NCBI GenBank assembly: GCA_022605955.1
Contig: JAKCOZ010000618.1
Location: forward strand, 1 to 64,000
Reading direction: 5' to 3'
Source: Rallus limicola
Lineage: Eukaryota > Chordata > Aves > Gruiformes > Rallidae
Length of the DNA stretch: 64,000 nucleotides
Below are positions 37,421-51,478 of this stretch, piece after piece (position 1 is the stretch's first letter; the number at the start of each line of letters is the position of its first letter). Both the position numbers and the translations under genes were made by a program. The notes beneath the pieces are model-generated. The model was not told the DNA's origin. It made no database searches and saw nothing but the letters and a program-made list of their open reading frames with translations.

Positions 37421-40400
37421 AGGACTGAAAGGCATAGCTTGTCTGAAACCTCCTAACAGGACACACAAGCAGACCCTGTCACTTTGGCTCTCAGCCTTTT
37501 CCTTTACCTGGAAAGAAGGAACATACCTGCTACCTCCTACAGTGCTTTTCTCGGCCCTAGCAGACTGCAGTTCAAAACATGCTAAACGTCCAGCAATAAC
37601 TACCAAAGTAAAGAAGCTAGGCATGAAAGGCATAGCTTGTCTGAAACCTCCTAACAGGACACACAAGCAGACCCTGTCACTTTGGCTCTCAGCCTTTTCC
37701 TTTGCCTGGAAAGAGGGAACATGCCTGGAACCTCCTACGGTGCTTTTCTCGGCCCTAGCAGACTGCAGTTCAAAACATGCTAAACGTCCAGCAATAACTC
37801 CCAAAGTAAAGAAGCTAGGACTGAAAGGCATAGCTTGTCTGAAACCTCCTACCAGGACACACAAGCAGACCCTGTCACTTTGGCTCTCAGCCTTTTCCTT
37901 TGCCTGGAAAGAGGGAACATGCCTGGAACATCTTACGGTGCTTTTCTCGGCCCTAGCAGACTGCAGTTCAAAACATGCTAAACGTCCAGCAATAACTCCC
38001 AAAGTAAAGAAGCTAGGCATGAAAGGCATAGCTTGTCTGAAACCTCCTAACAGGACACACAAGCAGACCCTGTCACTTTGGCTCTCAGCCTTTTCCTTTG
38101 CCTGGAAAGAGGGAACATGCCTGGAACCTCCTACGGTGCTTTTCTCGGCCCTAGCAGACTGCAGTTCAAAACATGCTAAACGTCCAGCAATAACTCCCAA
38201 AGTAAAGAAGCTAGGCATGAAAGGCATAGCTTGTCTGAAACCTCCTAACAGGACACACAAGCAGACCCTGTCACTTTGGCTCTCAGCCTTTTCCTTTGCC
38301 TGGAAAGAAGGAACATACCTGCTACCTCCTACAGTGCTTTTCTCGGCCCTAGCAGACTGCAGTTCAAAACATGCTAAACGTCCAGCAATAACTCCCAAAG
38401 TAAAGAAGCTAGGCATGAAAGGCATAGCTTGTCTGAAACCTCCTAACAGGACACACAAGCAGACCCTGTCACTTTGGCTCTCAGCCTTTTCCTTTGCCTG
38501 GAAAGAGGGAACATGCCTGGAACCTCCTACGGTGCTTTTCTCGGCCCTAGCAGACTGCAGTTCAAAACATGCTAAACGTCCAGCAATAACTCCCAAAGTA
38601 AAGAAGCTAGGACTGAAAGGCATAGCTTGTCTGAAACCTCCTAACAGGACACACAAGCAGACCCTGTCACTTTGGCTCTCAGCCTTTTCCTTTACCTGGA
38701 AAGAAGGAACATACCTGCTACCTCCTACAGTGCTTTTCTCGGCCCTAGCAGACTGCAGTTTAAAACATGCTAAACGTCCAGCAATAACTACCAAAGTAAA
38801 GAAGCTAGGCATGAAAGGCATAGCTTGTCTGAAACCTCCTAACAGGACACACAAGCAGACCCTGTCACTTTGGCTCTCAGCCTTTTCCTTTGCCTGGAAA
38901 GAGGGAACATGCCTGGAACCTCCTACGGTGCTTTTCTCGGCCCTAGCAGACTGCAGTTCAAAACATGCTAAACGTCCAGCAATAACTCCCAAAGTAAAGA
39001 AGCTAGGACTGAAAGGCATAGCTTGTCTGAAACCTCCTACCAGGACACACAAGCAGACCCTGTCACTTTGGCTCTCAGCCTTTTCCTTTGCCTGGAAAGA
39101 GGGAACATGCCTGGAACATCCTACGGTGCTTTTCTCGGCCCTAGCAGACTGCAGTTCAAAACATGCTAAACGTCCAGCAATAACTCCCAAAGTAAAGAAG
39201 CTAAGACTGAAAGGCATAGCTTGTCTGAAACCTCCTAACAGGACACACAAGCAGACCCTGTCACTTTGGCTCTCAGCCTTTTCCTTTGCCTGGAAAGAGG
39301 GAACATGCCTGGAAGGTCCTACTGTGCTTTTCTCGGCCCTAGCAGACTGCAGTTCAAAACATGCTAAACGTCCAGCAATAACTCCCAAAGTAAAGAAGCT
39401 AGGCATGAAAGGCATAGCTTGTCTGAAACCTCCTAACAGGACACACAAGCAGACCCTGTCACTTTGGCTCTCAGCCTTTTCCTTTGCCTGGAAAGAGGGA
39501 ACATGCCTGGAACCTCCTACGGTGCTTTTCTCGGCCCTAGCAGACTGCAGTTCAAAACATGCTAAACGTCCAGCAATAACTCCCAAAGTAAAGAAGCTAG
39601 GACTGAAAGGCATAGCTTGTCTGAAACCTCCTAACAGGACACACAAGCAGACCCTGTCACTTTGGCTCTCAGCCTTTTCCTTTACCTGGAAAGAAGGAAC
39701 ATACCTGCTTCCTCCTACAGTGCTTTTCTCGGCCCTAGCAGACTGCAGTTTAAAACATGCTAAACGTCCAGCAATAACTACCAAAGTAAAGAAGCTAGGC
39801 ATGAAAGGCATAGCTTGTCTGAAACCTCCTAACAGGACACACAAGCAGACCCTGTCACTTTGGCTCTCAGCCTTTTCCTTTGCCTGGAAAGAGGGAACAT
39901 GCCTGGAACCTCCTACGGTGCTTTTCTCGGCCCTAGCAGACTGCAGTTCAAAACATGCTAAACGTCCAGCAATAACTCCCAAAGTAAAGAAGCTAGGACT
40001 GAAAGGCATAGCTTGTCTGAAACCTCCTACCAGGACACACAAGCAGACCCTGTCACTTTGGCTCTCAGCCTTTTCCTTTGCCTGGAAAGAGGGAACATGC
40101 CTGGAACATCCTACGGTGCTTTTCTCGGCCCTAGCAGACTGCAGTTCAAAACATGCTAAACGTCCAGCAATAACTCCCAAAGTAAAGAAGCTAAGACTGA
40201 AAGGCATAGCTTGTCTGAAACCTCCTAACAGGACACACAAGCAGACCCTGTCACTTTGGCTCTCAGCCTTTTCCTTTGCCTGGAAAGAGGGAACATGCCT
40301 GGAAGGTCCTACTGTGCTTTTCTCGGCCCTAGCAGACTGCAGTTCAAAACATGCTAAACGTCCAGCAATAACTCCCAAAGTAAAGAAGCTAGGCATGAAA

Positions 40401-43400
40401 GGCATAGCTTGTCTGAAACCTCCTAACAGGACACACAAGCAGACCCTGTCACTTTGGCTCTCAGCCTTTTCCTTTGCCTGGAAAGAGGGAACATGCCTGG
40501 AACCTCCTACGGTGCTTTTCTCGGCCCTAGCAGACTGCAGTTCAAAACATGCTAAACGTCCAGCAATAACTCCCAAAGTAAAGAAGCTAGGCATGAAAGG
40601 CATAGCTTGTCTGAAACCTCCTAACAGGACACACAAGCAGACCCTGTCACTTTGGCTCTCAGCCTTTTCCTTTGCCTGGAAAGAAGGAACATACCTGCTA
40701 CCTCCTACAGTGCTTTTCTCGGCCCTAGCAGACTGCAGTTCAAAACATGCTAAACGTCCAGCAATAACTCCCAAAGTAAAGAAGCTAGGCATGAAAGGCA
40801 TAGCTTGTCTGAAACCTCCTAACAGGACACACAAGCAGACCCTGTCACTTTGGCTCTCAGCCTTTTCCTTTGCCTGGAAAGAGGGAACATGCCTGGAACC
40901 TCCTACGGTGCTTTTCTCGGCCCTAGCAGACTGCAGTTCAAAACATGCTAAACGTCCAGCAATAACTCCCAAAGTAAAGAAGCTAGGACTGAAAGGCATA
41001 GCTTGTCTGAAACCTCCTAACAGGACACACAAGCAGACCCTGTCACTTTGGCTCTCAGCCTTTTCCTTTACCTGGAAAGAAGGAACATACCTGCTACCTC
41101 CTACAGTGCTTTTCTCGGCCCTAGCAGACTGCAGTTTAAAACATGCTAAACGTCCAGCAATAACTACCAAAGTAAAGAAGCTAGGCATGAAAGGCATAGC
41201 TTGTCTGAAACCTCCTAACAGGACACACAAGCAGACCCTGTCACTTTGGCTCTCAGCCTTTTCCTTTGCCTGGAAAGAGGGAACATGCCTGGAACCTCCT
41301 ACGGTGCTTTTCTCGGCCCTAGCAGACTGCAGTTCAAAACATGCTAAACGTCCAGCAATAACTCCCAAAGTAAAGAAGCTAGGACTGAAAGGCATAGCTT
41401 GTCTGAAACCTCCTACCAGGACACACAAGCAGACCCTGTCACTTTGGCTCTCAGCCTTTTCCTTTGCCTGGAAAGAGGGAACATGCCTGGAACATCCTAC
41501 GGTGCTTTTCTCGGCCCTAGCAGACTGCAGTTCAAAACATGCTAAACGTCCAGCAATAACTCCCAAAGTAAAGAAGCTAAGACTGAAAGGCATAGCTTGT
41601 CTGAAACCTCCTAACAGGACACACAAGCAGACCCTGTCACTTTGGCTCTCAGCCTTTTCCTTTGCCTGGAAAGAGGGAACATGCCTGGAAGGTCCTACTG
41701 TGCTTTTCTCGGCCCTAGCAGACTGCAGTTCAAAACATGCTAAACGTCCAGCAATAACTCCCAAAGTAAAGAAGCTAGGCATGAAAGGCATAGCTTGTCT
41801 GAAACCTCCTAACAGGACACACAAGCAGACCCTGTCACTTTGGCTCTCAGCCTTTTCCTTTGCCTGGAAAGAGGGAACATGCCTGGAACCTCCTACGGTG
41901 CTTTTCTCGGCCCTAGCAGACTGCAGTTCAAAACATGCTAAACGTCCAGCAATAACTCCCAAAGTAAAGAAGCTAGGCATGAAAGGCATAGCTTGTCTGA
42001 AACCTCCTAACAGGACACACAAGCAGACCCTGTCACTTTGGCTCTCAGCCTTTTCCTTTGCCTGGAAAGAAGGAACATACCTGCTACCTCCTACAGTGCT
42101 TTTCTCGGCCCTAGCAGACTGCAGTTCAAAACATGCTAAACGTCCAGCAATAACTCCCAAAGTAAAGAAGCTAGGCATGAAAGGCATAGCTTGTCTGAAA
42201 CCTCCTAACAGGACACACAAGCAGACCCTGTCACTTTGGCTCTCAGCCTTTTCCTTTGCCTGGAAAGAGGGAACATGCCTGGAACCTCCTACGGTGCTTT
42301 TCTCGGCCCTAGCAGACTGCAGTTCAAAACATGCTAAACGTCCAGCAATAACTCCCAAAGTAAAGAAGCTAGGACTGAAAGGCATAGCTTGTCTGAAACC
42401 TCCTAACAGGACACACAAGCAGACCCTGTCACTTTGGCTCTCAGCCTTTTCCTTTACCTGGAAAGAAGGAACATACCTGCTACCTCCTACAGTGCTTTTC
42501 TCGGCCCTAGCAGACTGCAGTTTAAAACATGCTAAACGTCCAGCAATAACTACCAAAGTAAAGAAGCTAGGCATGAAAGGCATAGCTTGTCTGAAACCTC
42601 CTAACAGGACACACAAGCAGACCCTGTCACTTTGGCTCTCAGCATTTTCCTTTGCCTGGAAAGAGGGAACATGCCTGGAACCTCCAACGGTGCTTTTCTC
42701 GGCCCTAGCAGACTGCAGTTCAAAACATGCTAAACGTCCAGCAATAACTCCCAAAGTAAAGAAGCTAGGACTGAAAGGCATAGCTTGTCTGAAACCTCCT
42801 AACAGGACACACAAGCAGACCCTGTCACTTTGGCTCTCAGCCTTTTCCTTTGCCTGGAAAGAGGGAACATGCCTGGAACATCCTACGGTGCTTTTCTCGG
42901 CCCTAGCAGACTGCAGTTCAAAACATGCTAAACGTCCAGCAATAACTCCCAAAGTAAAGAAGCTAAGACTGAAAGGCATAGCTTGTCTGAAACCTCCTAA
43001 CAGGACACACAAGCAGACCCTGTCACTTTGGCTCTCAGCCTTTTCCTTTGCCTGGAAAGAGGGAACATGCCTGGAAGGTCCTACTGTGCTTTTCTCGGCC
43101 CTAGCAGACTGCAGTTCAAAACATGCTAAACGTCCAGCAATAACTCCCAAAGTAAAGAAGCTAGGCATGAAAGGCATAGCTTGTCTGAAACCTCCTAACA
43201 GGACACACAAGCAGACCCTGTCACTTTGGCTCTCAGCCTTTTCCTTTGCCTGGAAAGAGGGAACATGCCTGGAACCTCCTACGGTGCTTTTCTCGGCCCT
43301 AGCAGACTGCAGTTCAAAACATGCTAAACGTCCAGCAATAACTCCCAAAGTAAAGAAGCTAGGCATGAAAGGCATAGCTTGTCTGAAACCTCCTAACAGG

Positions 43401-43756
43401 ACACACAAGCAGACCCTGTCACTTTGGCTCTCAGCCTTTTCCTTTGCCTGGAAAGAAGGAACATACCTGCTACCTCCTACAGTGCTTTTCTCGGCCCTAG
43501 CAGACTGCAGTTCAAAACATGCTAAACGTCCAGCAATAACTCCCAAAGTAAAGAAGCTAGGCATGAAAGGCATAGCTTGTCTGAAACCTCCTAACAGGAC
43601 ACACAAGCAGACCCTGTCACTTTGGCTCTCAGCCTTTTCCTTTGCCTGGAAAGAGGGAACATGCCTGGAACCTCCTACGGTGCTTTTCTCGGCCCTAGCA
43701 GACTGCAGTTCAAAACATGCTAAACGTCCAGCAATAACTCCCAAAGTATAGAAGCT
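37421..43756 (+). repeat. Higher-order repeat series of 6, 5, 7, 7 and 7 monomers
   Basis: Five successive units each open with a B' monomer carrying TAACTACC: 37421-38608 (6 monomers), 38609-39598 (5), 39599-40984 (7), 40985-42370 (7) and 42371-43756 (7). The full order is B', M CCT, L CAT with CCTACCAGG, AAGACTG-start GGT with TACTGTG, M CCT, M B, M CCT. The 6-mer lacks the GGT unit and the 5-mer lacks the M B and second M CCT units. Units 2-5 also share CAGTTTAAAAC (first T of TAAAA at 38761, 39751, 41137 and 42523). The fifth unit has CCTAACAGG restored and ends with GTATAG. Confidence 0.88.
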
Positions 43757-46700
43757 AGGCATGAAAGGCATAGCTTGTCTGAAACCTCCTAACAGGACAC
43801 ACAAGCAGACCCTGTCACTTTGGCTCTCAGCCTTTTCCTTTGCCTGGAAAGAAGGAACATACCTGCTACCTCCTACAGTGCTTTTCTCGGCCCTAGCAGA
43901 CTGCAGTTCAAAACATGCTAAACGTCCAGCAATAACTCCCAAAGTAAAGAAGCTAGGCATGAAAGGCATAGCTTGTCTGAAACCTCCTAACAGGACACAC
44001 AAGCAGACCCTGTCACTTTGGCTCTCAGCCTTTTCCTTTGCCTGGAAAGAGGGAACATGCCTGGAACCTCCTACGGTGCTTTTCTCGGCCCTAGCAGACT
44101 GCAGTTCAAAACATGCTAAACGTCCAGCAATAACTCCCAAAGTAAAGAAGCTAGGCCTGAAAGGCATAGCTTGTCTGAAACCTCCTAACAGGACACACAA
44201 GCAGACCCTGTCATTTTGGCTCTCAGCCTTTTCCTTTGCCTGGAAAGAAGGAACATACCTGCTACCTCCTACAGTGCTTTTCTCGGCCCTAGCAGACTGC
44301 AGTTCAAAACATGCTAAACGTCCAGCAATAACTCCTAAAGTAAAGAAGCTAGGCATGAAAGGCATAGCTTGTCTGAAACCTCCTAACAGGACACACAAGC
44401 AGACCCTGTCACTTTGGCTCTCAGCCTTTTCCTTTGCCTGGAAAGAGGGAACATGCCTGGAACCTCCTACGGTGTTTTTCTCGGCCCTAGCAGACTGCAG
44501 TTCAAAACATGCTAAACGTCCAGCAATAACTCCCAAAGTAAAGAAGCTAGGACTGAAAGGCATAGCTTGTCTGAAACCTCCTAACAGGACACACAAGCAG
44601 ACCCTGTCACTTTGGCTCTCAGCCTTTTCCTTTGCCTGGAAAGAGGGAACATGCCTGGAACCTCCTACGGTGCTTTTCTCGGCCCTAGCAGACTGCAGTT
44701 CAAAACATGCTAAACGTCCAGCAATAACTCCCAAAGTAAAGAAGCTAGGCATGAAAGGCATAGCTTGTCTGAAACCTCCTAACAGGACACACAAGCAGAC
44801 CCTGTCACTTTGGCTCTCAGCCTTTTCCTTTGCCTGGAAAGAAGGAACATACCTGCTACCTCCTACAGTGCTTTTCTCGGCCCTAGCAGACAGCAGTTCA
44901 AAACATGCTAAACGTCCAGCAATAACTCCCAAAGTAAAGAAGCTAGGACTGAAAGGCATAGCTTGTCTGAAACCTCCTAACAGGACACACTAGCAGACCC
45001 TGTCACTTTGGCTCTCAGCCTTTTCCTTTGCCTGGAAAGAGGGAACATGCCTGGAACCTCCTACGGTGCTTTTCTCGGCCCTAGCAGACTGCAGTTCAAA
45101 ACATGCTAAACGTCCAGCAATAACTCCCAAAGTATAGAAGCTAGGCATGAAAGGCATAGCTTGTCTGAAACCTCCTAACAGGACACACAAGCAGACCCTG
45201 TCACTTTGGCTCTCAGCCTTTTCCTTTGCCTGGAAAGAAGGAACATACCTGCTACCTCCTACAGTGCTTTTCTCGGCCCTAGCAGACTGCAGTTCAAAAC
45301 ATGCTAAACGTCCAGCAATAACTCCCAAAGTAAAGAAGCTAGGACTGAAAGGCATAGCTTGTCTGAAACCTCCTAACAGGACACACAAGCAGACCCTGTC
45401 ACTTTGGCTCTCAGCCTTTTCCTTTGCCTGGAAAGAGGGAACATGCCTGGAACCTCCTACGGTGCTTTTCTCGGCCCTAGCAGACTGCAGTTCAAAACAT
45501 GCTAAACGTCCAGCAATAACTCCCAAAGTAAAGAAGCTAGGACTGAAAGGAATAGCTTGTCTGAAACCTCCTAACAGGACACACAAGCAGACCCTGTCAT
45601 TTTGGCTCTCAGCCTTTTCCTTTGCCTGGAAAGAAGGAACATACCTGCTACCTCCTACAGTGCTTTTCTCGGCCCTAGCAGACTGCAGTTCAAAACATGC
45701 TAAACGTCCAGCAATAACTCCTAAAGTAAAGAAGCTAGGCATGAAAGGCATAGCTTGTCTGAAACCTCCTAACAGGACACACAAGCAGACCCTGTCACTT
45801 TGGCTCTCAGCCTTTTCCTTTGCCTGGAAAGAGGGAACATGCCTGGAACCTCCTACGGTGTTTTTCTCGGCCCTAGCAGACTGCAGTTCAAAACATGCTA
45901 AACGTCCAGCAATAACTCCCAAAGCAAAGAAGCTAGGACTGAAAGGCATAGCTTGTCTGAAACCTCCTAACAGGACACACAAGCAGACCCTGTCACTTTG
46001 GCTCTCAGCCTTTTCCTTTGCCTGGAAAGAGGGAACATGCCTGGAACCTCCTACGGTGCTTTTCTCGGCCCTAGCAGACTGCAGTTCAAAACATGCTAAA
46101 CGTCCAGCAATAACTCCCAAAGTAAAGAAGCTAGGACTGAAAGGCATAGCTTGTCTGAAACCTCCTAACAGGACACACAAGCAGACCCTGTCATTTTGGC
46201 TCTCAGCCTTTTCCTTTGCCTGGAAAGAAGGAACATACCTGCTACCTCCTACAGTGCTTTTCTCGGCCCTAGCAGACTGCAGTTCAAAACATGCTAAACG
46301 TCCAGCAATAACTCCTAAAGTAAAGAAGCTAGGCATGAAAGGCATAGCTTGTCTGAAACCTCCTAACAGGACACACAAGCAGACCCTGTCACTTTGGCTC
46401 TCAGCCTTTTCCTTTGCCTGGAAAGAGGGAACATGCCTGGAACCTCCTACGGTGTTTTTCTCGGCCCTAGCAGACTGCAGTTCAAAACATGCTAAACGTC
46501 CAGCAATAACTCCCAAAGTAAAGAAGCTAGGACTGAAAGGCATAGCTTGTCTGAAACCTCCTAACAGGACACACAAGCAGACCCTGTCACTTTGGCTCTC
46601 AGCCTTTTCCTTTGCCTGGAAAGAGGGAACATGCCTGGAACCTCCTACGGTGCTTTTCTCGGCCCTAGCAGACTGCAGTTCAAAACATGCTAAACGTCCA

Positions 46701-49700
46701 GCAATAACTCCCAAAGTAAAGAAGCTAGGCATGAAAGGCATAGCTTGTCTGAAACCTCCTAACAGGACACACAAGCAGACCCTGTCACTTTGGCTCTCAG
46801 CCTTTTCCTTTGCCTGGAAAGAAGGAACATACCTGCTACCTCCTACAGTGCTTTTCTCGGCCCTAGCAGACTGCAGTTCAAAACATGCTAAACGTCCAGC
46901 AATAACTCCCAAAGTAAAGAAGCTAGGACTGAAAGGCATAGCTTGTCTGAAACCTCCTAACAGGACACACTAGCAGACCCTGTCACTTTGGCTCTCAGCC
47001 TTTTCCTTTGCCTGGAAAGAGGGAACATGCCTGGAACCTCCTACGGTGCTTTTCTCGGCCCTAGCAGACTGCAGTTCAAAACATGCTAAACGTCCAGCAA
47101 TAACTCCCAAAGTATAGAAGCTAGGCATGAAAGGCATAGCTTGTCTGAAACCTCCTAACAGGACACACAAGCAGACCCTGTCACTTTGGCTCTCAGCCTT
47201 TTCCTTTGCCTGGAAAGAAGGAACATGCCTGCTACCTCCTACAGTGCTTTTCTCGGCCCTAGCAGACTGCAGTTCAAAACATGCTAAACGTCCAGCAATA
47301 ACTCCCAAAGTAAAGAAGCTAGGCATGAAAGGCATAGCTTGTCTGAAACCTCCTAACAGGACACACAAGCAGACCCTGTCACTTTGGCTCTCAGCCTTTT
47401 CCTTTGCCTGGAAAGAGGGAACATGCCTGGAAGCTCCTACGGTGCTTTTCTCGGCCCTAGCAGACTGCAGTTCAAAACATGCTAAACGTCCAGCAATAAC
47501 TCCCAAAGTAAAGAAGCTAGGACTGAAAGGCATAGCTTGTCTGAAACCTCCTAACAGGACACACAAGCAGACCCTGTCATTTTGGCTCTCAGCCTTTTCC
47601 TTTGCCTGGAAAGAAGGAACATACCTGCTACCTCCTACAGTGCTTTTCTCGGCCCTAGCAGACTGCAGTTCAAAACATGCTAAACGTCCAGCAATAACTC
47701 CTAAAGTAAAGAAGCTAGGCATGAAAGGCATAGCTTGTCTGAAACCTCCTAACAGGACACACAAGCAGACCCTGTCACTTTGGCTCTCAGCCTTTTCCTT
47801 TGCCTGGAAAGAGGGAACATGCCTGGAACCTCCTACGGTGTTTTTCTCGGCCCTAGCAGACTGCAGTTCAAAACATGCTAAACGTCCAGCAATAACTCCC
47901 AAAGCAAAGAAGCTAGGACTGAAAGGCATAGCTTGTCTGAAACCTCCTAACAGGACACACAAGCAGACCCTGTCACTTTGGCTCTCAGCCTTTTCCTTTG
48001 CCTGGAAAGAAGGAACATACCTGCTACCTCCTACAGTGCTTTTCTCGGCCCTAGCAGACTGCAGTTCAAAACATGCTAAACGTCCAGCAATAACTCCTAA
48101 AGTAAAGAAGCTAGGCATGAAACGCATAGCTTGTCTGAAACCTCCTAACAGGACACACAAGCAGACCCTGTCACTTTGGCTCTCAGCCTTTTCCTTTGCC
48201 TGGAAAGAGGGAACATGCCTGGAACCTCCTACGGTGTTTTTCTCGGCCCTAGCAGACTGCAGTTCAAAACATGCTAAACGTCCAGCAATAACTCCCAAAG
48301 TAAAGAAGCTAGGACTGAAAGGCATAGCTTGTCTGAAACCTCCTAACAGGACACACAAGCAGACCCTGTCACTTTGGCTCTCAGCCTTTTCCTTTGCCTG
48401 GAAAGAGGGAACATGCCTGGAACCTCCTACGGTGCTTTTCTCGGCCCTAGCAGACTGCAGTTCAAAACATGCTAAACGTCCAGCAATAACTCCCAAAGTA
48501 AAGAAGCTAGGACTGAAAGGCATAGCTTGTCTGAAACCTCCTAACAGGACACACAAGCAGACCCTGTCACTTTGGCTCTCAGCCTTTTCCTTTGCCTGGA
48601 AAGAGGGAACATGCCTGGAACCTCCTACGGTGCTTTTCTCGGCCCTAGCAGACTGCAGTTCAAAACATGCTAAACGTCCAGCAATAACTCCCAAAGTATA
48701 GAAGCTAGGCATGAAAGGCATAGCTTGTCTGAAACCTCCTAACAGGACACACAGGCAGACCCTGTCACTTTGGCTCTCAGCCTTTTCCTTTGCCTGGAAA
48801 GAAGGAACATACCTGCTACCTCCTACAGTGCTTTTCTCGGCCCTAGCAGACTGCAGTTCAAAACATGCTAAACGTCCAGCAATAACTCCCAAAGTAAAGA
48901 AGCTAGGACTGAAAGGCATAGCTTGTCTGAAACCTCCTAACAGGACACACAAGCAGACCCTGTCACTTTGGCTCTCAGCCTTTTCCTTTGCCTGGAAAGA
49001 GGGAACATGCCTGGAACCTCCTACGGTGCTTTTCTCGGCCCTAGCAGACTGCAGTTCAAAACATGCTAAACGTCCAGCAATAACTCCCAAAGTAAAGAAG
49101 CTAGGACTGAAAGGCATAGCTTGTCTGAAACCTCCTAACAGGACACACAAGCAGACCCTGTCATTTTGGCTCTCAGCCTTTTCCTTTGCCTGGAAAGAAG
49201 GAACATGCCTGCTACCTCCTACAGTGCTTTTCTCGGCCCTAGCAGACTGCAGTTCAAAACATGCTAAACGTCCAGCAATAACTCCCAAAGTAAAGAAGCT
49301 AGGCATGAAAGGCATAGCTTGTCTGAAACCTCCTAACAGGACACACAAGCAGACCCTGTCACTTTGGCTCTCAGCCTTTTCCTTTGCCTGGAAAGAGGGA
49401 ACATGCCTGGAACCTCCTACGGTGCTTTTCTCGGCCCTAGCAGACTGCAGTTCAAAACATGCTAAACGTCCAGCAATAACTCCCAAAGTAAAGAAGCTAG
49501 GCATGAAAGGCATAGCTTGTCTGAAACCTCCTAACAGGACACACAAGCAGACCCTGTCATTTTGGCTCTCAGCCTTTTCCTTTGCCTGGAAAGAAGGAAC
49601 ATACCTGCTACCTCCTACAGTGCTTTTCTCGGCCCTAGCAGACTGCAGTTCAAAACATGCTAAACGTCCAGCAATAACTCCTAAAGTAAAGAAGCTAGGC

Positions 49701-51478
49701 ATGAAAGGCATAGCTTGTCTGAAACCTCCTAACAGGACACACAAGCAGACCCTGTCACTTTGGCTCTCAGCCTTTTCCTTTGCCTGGAAAGAGGGAACAT
49801 GCCTGGAACCTCCTACGGTGTTTTTCTCGGCCCTAGCAGACTGCAGTTCAAAACATGCTAAACGTCCAGCAATAACTCCCAAAGCAAAGAAGCTAGGACT
49901 GAAAGGCATAGCTTGTCTGAAACCTCCTAACAGGACACACAAGCAGACCCTGTCACTTTGGCTCTCAGCCTTTTCCTTTGCCTGGAAAGAAGGAACATAC
50001 CTGCTACCTCCTACAGTGCTTTTCTCGGCCCTAGCAGACTGCAGTTCAAAACATGCTAAACGTCCAGCAATAACTCCTAAAGTAAAGAAGCTAGGCATGA
50101 AACGCATAGCTTGTCTGAAACCTCCTAACAGGACACACAAGCAGACCCTGTCACTTTGGCTCTCAGCCTTTTCCTTTGCCTGGAAAGAGGGAACATGCCT
50201 GGAACCTCCTACGGTGTTTTTCTCGGCCCTAGCAGACTGCAGTTCAAAACATGCTAAACGTCCAGCAATAACTCCCAAAGTAAAGAAGCTAGGACTGAAA
50301 GGCATAGCTTGTCTGAAACCTCCTAACAGGACACACAAGCAGACCCTGTCACTTTGGCTCTCAGCCTTTTCCTTTGCCTGGAAAGAGGGAACATGCCTGG
50401 AACCTCCTACGGTGCTTTTCTCGGCCCTAGCAGACTGCAGTTCAAAACATGCTAAACGTCCAGCAATAACTCCCAAAGTAAAGAAGCTAGGCATGAAAGG
50501 CATAGCTTGTCTGAAACCTCCTAACAGGACACACAAGCAGACCCTGTCACTTTGGCTCTCAGCCTTTTCCTTTGCCTGGAAAGAAGGAACATGCCTGCTA
50601 CCTCCTACAGTGCTTTTCTCGGCCCTAGCAGACTGCAGTTCAAAACATGCTAAACGTCCAGCAATAACTCCCAAAGTAAAGAAGCTAGGCATGAAAGGCA
50701 TAGCTTGTCTGAAACCTCCTAACAGGACACACAAGCAGACCCTGTCACTTTGGCTCTCAGCCTTTTCCTTTGCCTGGAAAGAGGGAACATGCCTGGAACC
50801 TCCTACGGTGCTTTTCTCGGCCCTAGCAGACTGCAGTTCAAAACATGCTAAACGTCCAGCAATAACTCCCAAAGTAAAGAAGCTAGGACTGAAAGGCATA
50901 GCTTGTCTGAAACCTCCTAACAGGACACACAAGCAGACCCTGTCATTTTGGCTCTCAGCCTTTTCCTTTGCCTGGAAAGAAGGAACATACCTGCTACCTC
51001 CTACAGTGCTTTTCTCGGCCCTAGCAGACTGCAGTTCAAAACATGCTAAACGTCCAGCAATAACTCCTAAAGTAAAGAAGCTAGGCATGAAAGGCATAGC
51101 TTGTCTGAAACCTCCTAACAGGACACACAAGCAGACCCTGTCACTTTGGCTCTCAGCCTTTTCCTTTGCCTGGAAAGAGGGAACATGCCTGGAACCTCCT
51201 ACGGTGTTTTTCTCGGCCCTAGCAGACTGCAGTTCAAAACATGCTAAACGTCCAGCAATAACTCCCAAAGCAAAGAAGCTAGGACTGAAAGGCATAGCTT
51301 GTCTGAAACCTCCTAACAGGACACACAAGCAGACCCTGTCACTTTGGCTCTCAGCCTTTTCCTTTGCCTGGAAAGAGGGAACATGCCTGGAACCTCCTAC
51401 GGTGTTTTTCTCGGCCCTAGCAGACTGCAGTTCAAAACATGCTAAACGTCCAGCAATAACTCCCAAAGCAAAGAAGCT
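43757..51478 (+). repeat. Higher-order domain with private TCATTTTGG / GGTGTTTTTC markers
   Basis: Thirty-nine monomers carry markers confined to this stretch: TCATTTTGG on class B units (44213-50945), GGTGTTTTTC on CCT units (44472-51410), CTCCTAAAG, AAAGCAAAG and GAAACGCAT. Lengths follow from the GTATAG marker: 43757-45142 (7 monomers), 45143-47122 (10) and 47123-48706 (8). The ACACTAGC change at 44991 recurs at 46971, 1980 bp on. A further alignment at 1980 bp joins 47123-48508 with 49103-50488 (a seven-monomer order starting with a hybrid B unit that has CATGCCTGCTA and including GAAACGCAT near 48120 and 50100). Confidence 0.83.
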
